Positions 23,679 through 35,225 of a stretch of 64,000 bases of DNA are shown in pieces. Positions within the stretch are counted from its first letter, which is position 1. Every line of letters starts with the position of its first letter. The stretch lies in assembly GCF_037975245.1 (NCBI RefSeq), contig NC_092577.1, positions 19,838,898 through 19,902,897 of the forward strand. Direction: 5' to 3'. The DNA comes from Apostichopus japonicus (Eukaryota > Echinodermata > Holothuroidea > Aspidochirotida > Stichopodidae). The position numbers were made by a program, and so were the translations under genes. The notes below the pieces were generated by a model. That model made no database searches, was not told the origin of the DNA, and saw only the letters and a program-made list of their open reading frames with translations.

Positions 23679-24740
23679 GGACGGCTAGAAAATCAAAACC
23701 ATACAAGAGTAGCCTACGTTATCTGTTTTATTATCTATAGATGAACAGTTGTTGGTTTGGGCCTAGTAAGTCTTATAGGGTACAGCAAGTGGCCAAACTA
23801 ATATGGAGTAGCCTATGCATGATTTTGCACCGTACCAAGACCATCATCAAAACTATGACAGCTTTCGGGCATCTATTTGCCACTCTGAGAAGCTGTCCAT
23901 GAATAATGACTACTTGGGTAGCCTAGGGCCGGGAGTAAGGATAGGCCTAGGCCCACTTAAAAAGATAGTAACATAATCTCAGTGAATGTTCAACATTTAC
24001 CCAACTAGTAAAACTTTTTTGAAACATGAGGGTGGTTAAGGCTTGTTTGTGCATGTAGGCTCAACAACATTAAGTCCTTGGGGCAAATAGTGCATTTATT
24101 AGCACATTGTTTACATGACACAGTCTATAGTCTACATTTATTAGGACTGTCATTCCTCAAACTAAAGTAAACAAAACGCATTCACATGGAAGGCTGCAGT
24201 GTTTCCTTTCGAAAGATAACTACCACTTTAAGCTACGAAAACAACCAAACTGACTTTTTTCTCGCCAGTATGCATGCATGTAGGCCTAACCTTTTTTAAG
24301 GTACCGTAATTTACAACTAGTGTAGCCTAAGCCAACACACCAACAGAGTAATTAAGTTAGCCGTAGTATAGCCTAACGTTAATATTATCATTACTAGCCG
24401 ATGTAACTACAGTATAACTCATATTAAGTTAGGCTCTACGTTATGAAAACTTCTTCGTAGGCCTCTATGCCAACTGCAGAATTAATTCCGGTACTCTTTT
24501 AGGACCGTACCTATAATAATATCCAGCATGAACTTCACGATAGTGTAATCCGACACCCTATCGTTCGAGTTAAACAATTGTACTAACCTTGATTAAAGTT
24601 GAGTAAACTTCGGCCGTAGACTGTATTACGTAAAGGTGAGGAGTAAGGTCATTAGCAAACTTGAAGGCGTCGGCTTTCTCATTCAGATACTGTACAGCGA
24701 CGGTGCTTGCTCACGCTCATTTAGATGTTAAGCTGCTGTA
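23679..24740. other. Intergenic stretch without recognised gene
   Basis: Unique-looking DNA with several aggcctaggcc-type runs and no frame or exon that can be supported. Confidence 0.45.
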
Positions 24741-24743
24741 CAA

Positions 24744-25000
24744 GATTATGTGGACAGATTTTTGAGGGCGCTATGCGAATTTTGCAATGATTAAAATCAC
24801 TTTCAACCGATTACGTGGACAAAAATAAAAGTTCGTAATTTCACTAGGAGCATATGTTTTGTGGGGGGTAGAGCCTGTTTAGAGCAGGGGTAGAGCCTGT
24901 TTAGAGCAACTGCGTTACGTGGACATCGAATGTCCACATAATCGGTTAGTGTCCACATAGCGCGGTGGGATACTAACGAATGTCCACGTAATCCAGGTCG
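24744..25000. repeat. Cluster of GTGGAC/GTCCAC inverted motifs, possible MITE
   Basis: GATTATGTGGACA at the left (from about 24744) is mirrored by TGTCCACGTAATC at the right (to about 24993). Between them further copies occur in both orientations (near 24811, 24913, 24930, 24948). A 20 bp tandem repeat of the GTAGAGCCTGTTTAGAGCA type lies at about 24868-24908. The layout suggests a small inverted-repeat element, but no target duplication is visible. Confidence 0.5.

Positions 25001-25011
<11 letters not shown>

Positions 25012-25036
<25 letters not shown>
25012..25036. repeat. (TA)n microsatellite
   Basis: A pure TA dinucleotide run directly to the right of the inverted-motif cluster. Confidence 0.95.
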
Positions 25037-25039
<3 letters not shown>

Positions 25040-25049
25040 TTAAAGATAA

Positions 25050-27190
25050 TCATGGCTAACTTGCACTTCTTGTTTGATATCCCCACCGAATTGTTTTACA
25101 ATTAAAATCTGCTTAGTTTTACTCAATTAGTATAGTTATAACAGGGGTTGCAGCTTTATATACTACATACTGGGTAGAAGCAACTGTTATGTCTGTTCCT
25201 ACTATCATCTACAGTACAGGCCCTAATGAGCACAGAAAATGTGGGACCAACCTGCCAAATAACCTGCTGTACTGTAAATAGTAAAAGATTATTCCTGGCC
25301 TAGCACTTCCTGTTTTATATACCCACAGAAAATGTGGGACCAACCTGCCAATAACCTGCTGTAAAGGTCAAAGAATAACTCCTAGCCTTTCATATTTTAT
25401 ATTAATCCCACAAAATTGTTTTACAAAAAGCAGCTTAGCTTTATTCAATTAGTAGTCTTTAACAGGAGTTGCAGCTTGACATGTACTACATAATGGGCAG
25501 AAAGCAACTATTATGTCTGTTTCCAATAACATTTACAGTAGGCCCTAATTAGCACAGAAAATGTGGGATCAACCTGCCAATAACCTGCTGTAAAGGTCAA
25601 AGAATAACTCATGGCCTTTCATATTTTATATTACCACAAAATTGTTTTACAAAAAGCGGCTTAGCTTTACTCAATTAGAAGTCCTTAACAGGAGTGGCAG
25701 CTTGATATGTCCTACATAATGGGCAGAAAGCAACTATTATGTCTGTTCCCACTAACATTTACAGTAGGTCCTTATGAGCACAGAAATGTGGGACCAACTT
25801 GTCAAATAACCTGCTGTATATATAGTTAAAGATAATTCCTGGGCTAGCACTTCCTCTTTAATATCCCGACAGAATTGTTTAAGAAATAACGCTGAATTTC
25901 TTGTTATTAGTAGTCCTCAACAGGGATGACAGCTTGTTATGTATTTCATACTGGGCAGAAGCAACTGTGTGCTCCTCCACCCCTCACTTTTATGCACTTT
26001 TTGGCTACTCAATTAGTAGTCCTTCTCATGGGTGGCAGCTTTATATACTCGGCAGAAGCAACAATGTCAGTTTCCACACACATATTACAGTACGATCTAA
26101 TAAGCGCAGAAAATGTGGGACCAACCTGCCAACCTATTTAGTTCATTTAAGGATAATTCCTGGTCTTGTCTTCATGTTGAATATACCCATTAAAAACAAG
26201 TTGCCAATTAAAAGCTAAGTTTTGAATTTTAATTTTCAGGTTTACAGACTTGTTCAGGGCCAAGGCCTTCTCACACGACTTTACAACTTAACCCTGGTCA
26301 TTGGTAACTTGTCACACCTACACACCAAAGTGTGTACAATTCAATCTATCTCTCCTGGGGCACCACAGTGCACCACAACCATGTGTCCCCCGGAGGACTT
26401 CCCTTAGGGTGCAGCCACAACGGGCGCAAACAACTATATTTACAAGTTACCTCGCAAGTCCCCATTTATACATCTGTGTGAAGAGAGGCAATGGAGATAA
26501 AGCGCCTTGCCCAAGGACACAACGTAATGATCTGGCCAGGGCTAGAACCTGTAATCCTTAGAACGTAATCCACTGCCCACTTGACCACAACGCCCTCCAC
26601 AGGGGTTTAGGATATGCCCTTGATTTGAACACAGAAATTTTGGTTCCCCCATGTGCCCCTTCCCCCCCCCCCTTCGCTTTCATGTACTTTTTGGCTACTC
26701 AATTGGTAGACCTTATAAAGGGTGGGAGCTTTATATACTGGGCAGAAGCAACAATGTCAGTTTCCACACAAATTTACAGTACGATCTAATAAGCGCAGAA
26801 AATGTCGGACCAACCTGCCGACCTATAACTCAACTAGGAGTCCTAAACAGGGTTTTAGGATATGCCCTTGAACACAGAAAATTTGGTTCCCCATGTGCCC
26901 CCCACCCCCAATTTCATGTACTTTTTGGCTATACTCAATTAGTAGCCCTCATTAAGGGTGGCAGCTTTATATACTAGGCAGAAGCAACAAATTTGTCAGT
27001 TTCCACTAAAATTAACAGTAGGCTCGAACGAGCACAGAAAATCTTGGACCAACCTGCATATAGTCAAAAGAATAATTCCTGGGCTTGCACTTACCCTTTT
27101 AAAAAAAATGCAAAAAAGCTTTACACTTTTCTCAAGTAGTATTCCTTAACAAGGGTTTACAATATATGCCCTTGAGCTCTGAAAATGTCT
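25050..27190. repeat. Degenerate ~235 bp tandem repeat
   Basis: The word order 'aacaggagttgcagctt', 'gggcagaagcaac', 'tttacagta.gccctaa..agcacagaaaatgtgggaccaacctgcc' and 'aattcctggccttgcacttcc' recurs around 25141, 25455, 25690, 25920, 26030 (partial), 26718 and 26957. Spacing is about 230-240 bp where units are complete. Units are diverged and partly deleted. A tRNA-like SINE interrupts the array between about 26240 and 26605. Frames inside it are repeat by-products. Confidence 0.8.
26240..26605 (-). mobile_element. tRNA-derived SINE-like insertion
   Basis: Read on the minus strand, the insertion starts near 26605 with a tRNA-like head. An A box TGGTCAAGTGGG lies at 26587-26576 and a B box GGTTCTAGCCC at 26549-26539, spaced as in a polymerase III promoter. 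A body with CTTGGGCAAGGCGCTTTATC (about 26518-26497) follows, a segment common to many aquatic-animal SINEs (from memory). It interrupts the ~235 bp array. The 3' boundary and target duplication could not be fixed, so the outer limits are approximate. Confidence 0.6.
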
Positions 27191-27845
27191 TTCCCTCATG
27201 CTTCTCCCCTTTCTGGCTACTGTATAACAGTATAATAAGCACTATACAAGAGTAAATTTATCCTAACCTTTTACGATACTGTAGGACTGGAAAACTCTTG
27301 AGATATTGACTGGAAACCATAGTTTTCAATAATAATATATAGCCAACATGCTTGTGTGATCTTTAAACTGTGAGACCAAACAGGCATGAACAATATAGGG
27401 CATGGTACAGTTTAGTGTACCCCGTGCCACCCACCCCCCCCCCCCCCTCCCTCTAACTCTCTGGTGGAAGTAAACCATGGCATTACACTGCATGCAAGGA
27501 CTGCCAAAAACTTCAGAGGAAGTTTACCTTCATACTTTTTTCCCTTCCATTAAAATAATTCAAAGGCATACTGTAAAACCTAGATGGTACAGGAAGCAAC
27601 ATTGATGATCTGTTATTTTTGTAGTATGCTGGGGGAAAAAAAATTGTACTGAAATTCAGCCCAATGATGTGAAGTGGCAATACATCTATAATTAACACAC
27701 TTCTTGAATACTGAACATTATATTATAGATTAGTATGGCAAGAGAGTGAAATCAGTGGAAATTCTTATATGAGAACATTCTAGGTAATTTCTTTCTCAAG
27801 TTTAAATGTGTACCAACAAGTGCGAAAGTGACTGGAGAAAATTAT
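27191..27845. other. Intergenic stretch, nothing recognised
   Basis: AT-rich DNA with a C run near 27437-27450. No gene, RNA or repeat was supported. Confidence 0.45.
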
Positions 27846-27853
27846 ATCAGAAT

Positions 27854-29582
27854 TAGTGTTCGACCGATAATCGGTTAGACAATCGGCATCGGGCCGATTA
27901 TCAGATAATCGGTAAATAATCGGCATCGGCAAAATCCATTGCGCTACCGATTAGTTGGAACCGATTATTACGTTCCACATGAAGGATTGTATTTTCCGCG
28001 CTTTTGAAACACCACAACTACAACGGGAGAAAAAAAATTTGAGCGTTCGATTCCAATGCTATTCATAACCGGGGAAGGTGCGCTAATCTACCGTGGAACG
28101 GTATCGTAAGTCGCTTGCGCGAGTTTGCACAAATGCTGTTCGATACACTATCCAGTTTTGTCAGTTAACATCATGTTGTATACCCTCGTAACAACACGCA
28201 GTATACCCGCGATAAGCTTAGGGGAACGACTTATTTTTTTACTTCGCTTGTTGCATCTTACAGAACCACCTGTCATCATGTTAAACGATTTATACGAAAG
28301 AAAAATTGTCTATACTAAATATAATCACCAAATCAGTATACTTTTGAACCACTTTGGCCGTTTCACCGTAGGTGAAAACTGGAAAGTGAAAACAATAACA
28401 TTAGGCTTTGTTCATTGTGAGAACTACGTACATTAGGCTAGTCTGGCTGAAGAACGGTTGAGCTTCAGAACTGTTAAGTTTGAAAATGCGCCCAAGATTT
28501 TACAAATGGCATAAAATGATGAAATCAAGGCTCCAAATACACCTAAAAGTCCATAAACACGTTTGGCGACATTCCTCAGAAGTTCTACTGCATAACAGTA
28601 TTTTGTGATTAGGCAAACATTCTTACGCATATTTTTACGAAAAACCCCATGAACTTTTTTTCCTATGCCGCATCTACCACCATACGTGCTAACAGTAACT
28701 AAACTCCTTACCGCAACCGACTTTAAGCAAGTCTGATTTCCAGTGACACGCCGCGACAAAGTCAATGGGACTTTAGTGTGTGATTTCTCCCACATGTAGT
28801 TAAGTCAATGGAGAAGCGCCATTGACTTACTGTGTATGATCGTTTGAAACAACGTTCGTTCGATCGTAAGTTTTACCGCGCAGATGGTAATTGAAAACTT
28901 GAAGCAAACGTTCGGGATTGTTTTATTTTTCATAATAAAATAAAACTGTTAGCAAACTGCTTATCCACTAAAGAGCCTTTGTAAAAATATGTTATAAGTA
29001 ATGTGGCGTTACATTTCGATCCTGCTAGGATCGAAACGTCAGGCCAACTTACTCTTACTAGGCCTACACATTATTTTTCATATCAGATCACATATTTCGA
29101 TATCAGCTAACGAAATAACGAATATTTTATTTACGTGCGATATACTTTTTACTTTATTTACGTTTGAGTTGCAACACTGATAATGGTTTTCGTAGCAGTT
29201 GTAAAACCTGTCCCTAACTTTTTTGTTTTTCATTTCGTAGCCAATGGCTACTATTTCCCCCCTTCTGTCTGTACAGTACTGTGTTGTGGCGGGATTGCAA
29301 TATTGCGACTCCTCGTTATAATCGTACATCGCCCCATGTATGTATTACAGTGTTCTTTACTTGCTCCATTAATCTTTACTGTGAAAAGTTAAGTGGTTCA
29401 TTTACATCTTTGATTGTATTGGCCTAGAAGTTGGTAATCATGCATAACACTTAATCATACATTAGGCCAGTTCCACGAAAATTTTGAAATAATCGGTAAT
29501 CGGTAATCGGCAATCGGCCGATTGTCACAGGAAATAATCGGTAATCGGTAAAACCGATTGTCATACAATCGGTCGAACACTA
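27854..29582. mobile_element. hAT-like non-autonomous transposon with ATCGG subterminal repeats
   Basis: A 1729 bp element with an exact 8 bp duplication ATCAGAAT (27846-27853 and 29583-29590) and inverted termini TAGTGTTCGACCGAT. Both subterminal regions are packed with AATCGG / CCGATT words (27866-27965 and 29490-29575), the layout expected for transposase binding sites in hAT elements. The interior contains a hairpin CGATCCTGCTAGGATCG near 29019 and no recognisable transposase; the ~100-codon frames are not convincing. It is therefore non-autonomous. Confidence 0.87.
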
Positions 29583-29590
29583 ATCAGAAT

Positions 29591-31795
29591 CAATAGTCTG
29601 CATGTATATATGCAGTCCATTTGCCAACTAATTATAATTAGTCAAGATTACTTAGCTACTACCTTCAATTGTTCTCCAACAGTCTTTATCCAAAGAGAGT
29701 TGAAACTGTTTTCAAATTAATCTAATGGCCTGCAAATTAGAAGCTTCTTCTAAACTGTTTCCACAGTTACTAATCTCACACTATGATTCAGTTATTTTAG
29801 TTAATGAACACATGTACAGTATGCATACTCCACAGACACTGTAATGAAAAACTATTCAGAAAACATGGGAACTACAAAACCCTAAAAAAAAAAAATGGGT
29901 AAATCAAATTAAGTTTATTGTTATATTTTACACTTCTTTACTATACACATACTGTAATCTGTAAACTGTAAACTACAATCTCTCAGTGACTTTTGATTCT
30001 CCCACAGGACCCATTACCACTAAAGTCAAGAAAATGTGACCTTAAAGGTATGCAAATATAGAGAAACAGTTACCAAGAAGGGCAGACAATTTGACCTTTG
30101 GGGTTCACATTGGCTTTTTTTCTGCAGTAAGAGGATTCCAGTATATACAGGATATGCCCACTACTGTACATGCAATATCTAAGGCCCACTATATTTAGTT
30201 GTATCATGTATGCAGTATATGGAGCTACTTAACATTGGTAAAAATGTCTTTATACAGGTAATTTTACACAATTAACTGCAGGCATACTGTGATATTCATG
30301 AAAATATGGCAGTTGTATGAAGCATGTGACTGCATGTGTACAACAGGTACAGTAAACACTGTACAGTGAAGTCTTTTTTTTTTTTTTGGTTCTCAAATTT
30401 GTCTTAATTTGTATCACAACAGCTTGCATTATATAGTCTATGTACACTTCAAAGGTTCTTATTTTTGGTTTTGCATATTAGAAACAGAAATGTGAACAAG
30501 GTGTCTTAATCAAATCTTTTGACATGAAATCGCAGTGAGGAGAAAGCTATAGTTAAAAATTCCTTGGGTTTTTAAATTTCAATCGAAAATTCTTATTGAT
30601 AGAAATAATAATATCAGTTTCATTCCAATTACTTAAGTTTGGGACATCAAGTTAGAAATGATGTGTGCTTGTATGGCATTCTCTTCCTTTCAAATAAGGG
30701 TTAACTTCCTTTATTCCAATCGAATAGTCTAATACAAGCTGTGACAACATGTGGGATGAAACTAAAGCAAAACATGGTGCTCTTCTATACCATATCCATG
30801 AGCAGCTTTTACTTGTGATTATCACAATTCACAACATTGACCATACTTCCAGTTTGAGAGAGCATTTACTGAATTTTCAGAACAGCCTCTGTTGACCTCA
30901 AGTGGCTATCAAAAAGCTTTCAAAAACTCATTTCATAAATGCCCCCCTCCCCCCAAACACTCATATAAGCCGCACAATTGAACCAAACTTCAGCTACTAC
31001 ATCATGGTGTGAATGAATAAATGAAAGCACTTTAATTGCTGCCAACTGAAAATTCTTGCATCATAATTACAATTAGACATAATTTTGGCCTGTGCATTTA
31101 AATGAAATTTACAATACCTCTCTTAAGGAGGTATGTTGAGTAGGAGGTACTACAAGACGATTCTAGCTCTTTGGAGTTAGCTTGAAGCGAGCAATACTGT
31201 ACTTAACTTGAAATTTGGGAGTTGAATGGACTTAAGTGCAATTTCATGTAATTAGCATATATAACTAAGGAATTTTGTCAGCCGCAACAAGTCTAAGGGC
31301 AGTTCCAAGCAAAACAGGACATGACTCCCAAAACTTCAAATAGGTTTAATCGTAACAAATTTGGTATCAAATTAAAGCTAAGAATCAAAATTTCCTTAAT
31401 ATGCATAAGGAATACTATTTTTATTACATTAACATGTTAAAATTTGCATAATTTAAATTGCAACATTAATAAAAATAATGGTTGTCAAGTTGATACTAAT
31501 ACATTCATATACATGATAAAAATGATAAACCTGAATTGATGCATGATGTTTGAACTCTAGATATCCAAACCATGGGCTTAACATTACTGTAACATATATA
31601 TTTCATTACTGTTCAATGACCTACAGTAATTAGATTTTGGAAAAAAAATGTCATGCTGTAAGGGTAAATTGTGATGTTTTTTTTTTATTCCTTTGCAAGA
31701 CAATAATTTGCAATGAAGTTTGTTTCCAAACTAGGACATCGATAACCATTAAATACAAGCACATTTTTAAGTTCATCTGACTTGCATAATTAATG
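29591..31795. other. Intergenic stretch without recognised gene
   Basis: About 2.2 kb of AT-rich DNA. The only sizeable frame (30250-30447, minus) is a chance frame over a poly-lysine-coding T run. Nothing else was recognised. Confidence 0.45.
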
Positions 31796-31804
31796 ACTCA
31801 TTAA

Positions 31805-32815
31805 AGTCTGTCACGTACGCTGTAACAATTTTGCTACAGCGTGACGTTACAGCTGATATACACACAAACTTTTGCAATGTAGTGTCCTATTTCCAGACAT
31901 AATTGAACCATCCCCCCCCCCCCCTGGAACCAGCCAGTGATTTAGCTTTCAAATGTGAGATATCAGCTGACCTTCTTAAATGACTAATGAGAAACAATAG
32001 AGACAGGGAAAATATAAGACATATTAATTATAGTTGACACAATTTTTGAAAGCTGGTGGCACCATTCCAACTTCTTCATTCAACTCAAGATACTGTATAT
32101 ACCTACATTTCCGGATATGCTATGTGATATATGTTTATGGAACAAACTGTCAAGTTATCTTTTAATCAAGTCATTTTTATGTTATATTCACATTATAAAA
32201 TATTCGTAATTTTGTAATTGCCTGTTGTGTGTCACGCTGTAACGCTATGCTAATTTGAATTTTCATTTCATGATTAATGTATTTTTAACAAATTTCCACA
32301 TCTAAGATCAAAGACTGATGGTAGTGACCATTACAACGATCTACTGTCAGTACCTTCAAAGCACCATTGAAACATGACAGTGTGCCGCTATACATCGACT
32401 TTGCATTGACATTTCAATTGTCACGCTGTAACGTTACATTGAGTAAGATTTTATTGCATATTTAAATTAATTGCCAAACAATTTTCACAAATTAGATGTC
32501 ATATAAGACATTGCAGAAAGCAACAAAAGAGTTTCCAATATGGTAGCTGTTTAAACTTCACAGAGTTTTGGGTATACATGTTTGTGCCAAAAACTTGTCC
32601 ATTTGACGTCACACTGTAACAAGGATGATTTATTAATCATATTTCATAAATACGATAGATGAATCAATGATTCATAGTTCATTTTTATACCTGTTTATCA
32701 AGAAGTAGTTATTTTGTATTATTTTATTGCTGATAAATAAATAACTAAGTCTTTGTGAAAGAACCATATGAATATTGAACAAGCCTTCTGATTGTCACAC
32801 TGTAATGCTTTGAAG
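31805..32815. repeat. ~190 bp period marked by a GTCACGCTGTAAC box
   Basis: The box GTCACGCTGTAAC or close variants starts at about 32230, 32419, 32608 and 32795, that is every 187-191 bp. A related pair in opposite orientations lies at 31810 and 31838-31850. Sequence between boxes has diverged almost beyond recognition, yet the 13 bp box is kept. It is either a very old satellite or a spaced set of binding sites. Confidence 0.55.
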
Positions 32816-33626
32816 CAAAGACATGCCATTGAGTTTACTACAGGTACTGTACAGTAGTTGTTTGGTGGAATTATAATTGTTTTGCACTTTGACAAGAGTT
32901 GACGCTCGAAATGCTTTATCATCTCTGTACCCCACTAATAACAAATAAGAAGATACATTTTCATTTCTGTATATTTATATATTGGGTGCATATCCAGGTG
33001 GGAGGGGCGTCTGGAGAGTCCCCCTCCCCCCTTAAAAAAGGGAAAAGGAAAAAAGGAAGAAGCAAAATGGGGAAGGCAAACAAATGGGAAAGGAGGAAAA
33101 GAAAAGAATGGGGGAAGGGGAAAGAAAATAGGATAAAGAGGTCAATTATATGATCATTAGGTAATTTAACATGATGGTTGTATAGATTAACTACATGATC
33201 ATCATGGTATCAAAGGGGAATATATAGCGGTGAGTCATGTACGGATGGTGCTAATATCTGTACTAAACCATATAGCTTCTATTACAGGGAAACTGTGCAG
33301 GCCCCTGGACCCAAGACCACCATGCGCAAAGCAAGAGTTAACAAAACAGACAGTCTCCTGATGGTCTCCTCTTTAAAAGTCACTGAGAACCCTCCTTTTA
33401 CTAAAAGCTGTATTCACCACTGAAACTAAGGGTGTACAGTATATTTTGGGATCTTATATTTGGGGTAGGAGTGCACTGCCTTTGTAACCATTTTAGACTT
33501 TTGACATTCAAAAGAACTGAAAACTTTACAGCGTTTTGGAAGAGTTAAAAGCAGTCGCGTACTAAGCTTGGACAGAGGGGAAATCTGGCCGGCTACCAAA
33601 GTCATGAGTGGCAACTTTTCCGTGCC

Positions 33627-33666
<40 letters not shown>

Positions 33667-35220
33667 TGCTGAAGAAAGAACTTGGGGAGTTCTTGTTTTA
33701 ATTCCAATCTGTTCGTTCATAGATCATTGAAATTGATTTCTGAAAGGGTTACATTTATATAGGACAAATGGATTCAATAGTAAGTTGATCCATGCCTCCC
33801 CCACCCACCCAGGCTTCCCCCCCAAAAAAAGATGGGGACAGGGCCACTCATTGAGGTAAGAAAAATCCACACATGTTCTGTAGCAGATTATGAAGAGACA
33901 TTGAAAGTTCCCCAGCATCTTACTCCATAATGATCAAAATTGCACTATGTCACATAAATGAGAAACAAAATTCAACTTGAAGATTCTTTAAATGGGCAAC
34001 ATTCGATATCATCATTTTCAATATGTCCTTTACTGTTATTCTGTGATACACATGGAAGTGTAATTTTTTGTGAATTTTCTCATGAAATTTTGTTGATACA
34101 AGACAAAATATCCAGTATATGTGTGAATGGCTAACAATTGATTCTTATATTGACATTTTTTCCATCGAAACCCCTACTCTACTGAAATTCAAATCCGTTT
34201 GGTGTTCACATAAACAATGCAAGTAAGGTCATGACCATCGATATTTACCTAGTGGCCGTGAAATACCCCAATCAAGAAATTCATGAGCCTAGTCTTTGAT
34301 CTCCTTTAATAATGCATGCTTTCATGATTTATTTTAAGCCGAAACGAGTCTACTTCCATGACAAAATTGTTTTACAGCAATACATATATGCAGTAAATAT
34401 ATATATTTTTGGAAGTTGAAATTGCTGGTTATATTCTAACTCTAATACCAGTATCAAAGTTCAATATAGTTATAAGAACTGAATGGTTAATTTGGCATTA
34501 CACTGATGAAAACAAAAAAAGCCTACATACCCACTTGCTTTGACACATTCCTTGAAAAATAACAGCTTCTAGCTTGCAGGTACATTGAGAGTAAAAGTAC
34601 TGTAGTGTGGTACTTCTTAAGCCAGTAGTGTATACCGAAAGCTACAATGACACGTACAGTAGGACTACTAAATAGTCCACTGAGGTTGGTCATGACATTT
34701 GCTTTCATTGAAATATGAAGTAAGAACATCCTGTACAGGCCTGGCAGAAGATCATTAAAACTAATGAGAGTTAATCAGCTGGCAAATAAACAAAACAAAA
34801 ACTGTAAAAGTGAGAGATATAAAGTGAGATATAAAGTACTGTACCAAGTTATTGGTCCCAATATTATTGTGGAGGTAAGTACAGTATGTGTGTTTTCCCT
34901 AACCACTGACCATACCATTTGAGGGCGCTATTCACAATAGCCCTTCATCAAAATTAGAGTGTTTTATGTTTTTTCCACACAAAAAGACACAATGAGAAAA
35001 CATACAGAATTTTTGGCACCATGCATATTCATGAAGATGATCACTCAGAAGATGGGAAAATAGGGTTCTATAGGTTGTAAATTGTGGGACCAGGCAGTGG
35101 TCCCACAATTGCTATTGCTGTCCCACATTTCTAGATGTGTTTTCAGTCACTGGTTCCACAATTAATGTAAAGGTGAGTACACACACACACACACGCCAAC
35201 CTGAATACATAGGTTCCTTT
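32816..35220. other. Intergenic stretch with microsatellite
   Basis: No supported gene. A purine-rich low-complexity tract occupies about 33035-33140, a (TA)n run is at about 33631-33664, and a short CA run sits at 35177-35195. A small palindromic patch of TGGTCCCACAATT-type words lies at 35085-35165. Confidence 0.5.
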
Positions 35221-35225
35221 GCTTT

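Noticed and set aside
28981-29060. Hammerhead-type ribozyme around the CGATCCTGCTAGGATCG hairpin followed by GAAACG
   Set aside because: The second core strand (CTGANGA) is not present at the required position, so the motif is incomplete.
33035-33150. Lysine-rich coding region (32899-33153)
   Set aside because: Purine-rich low-complexity DNA without domain or splice signals.
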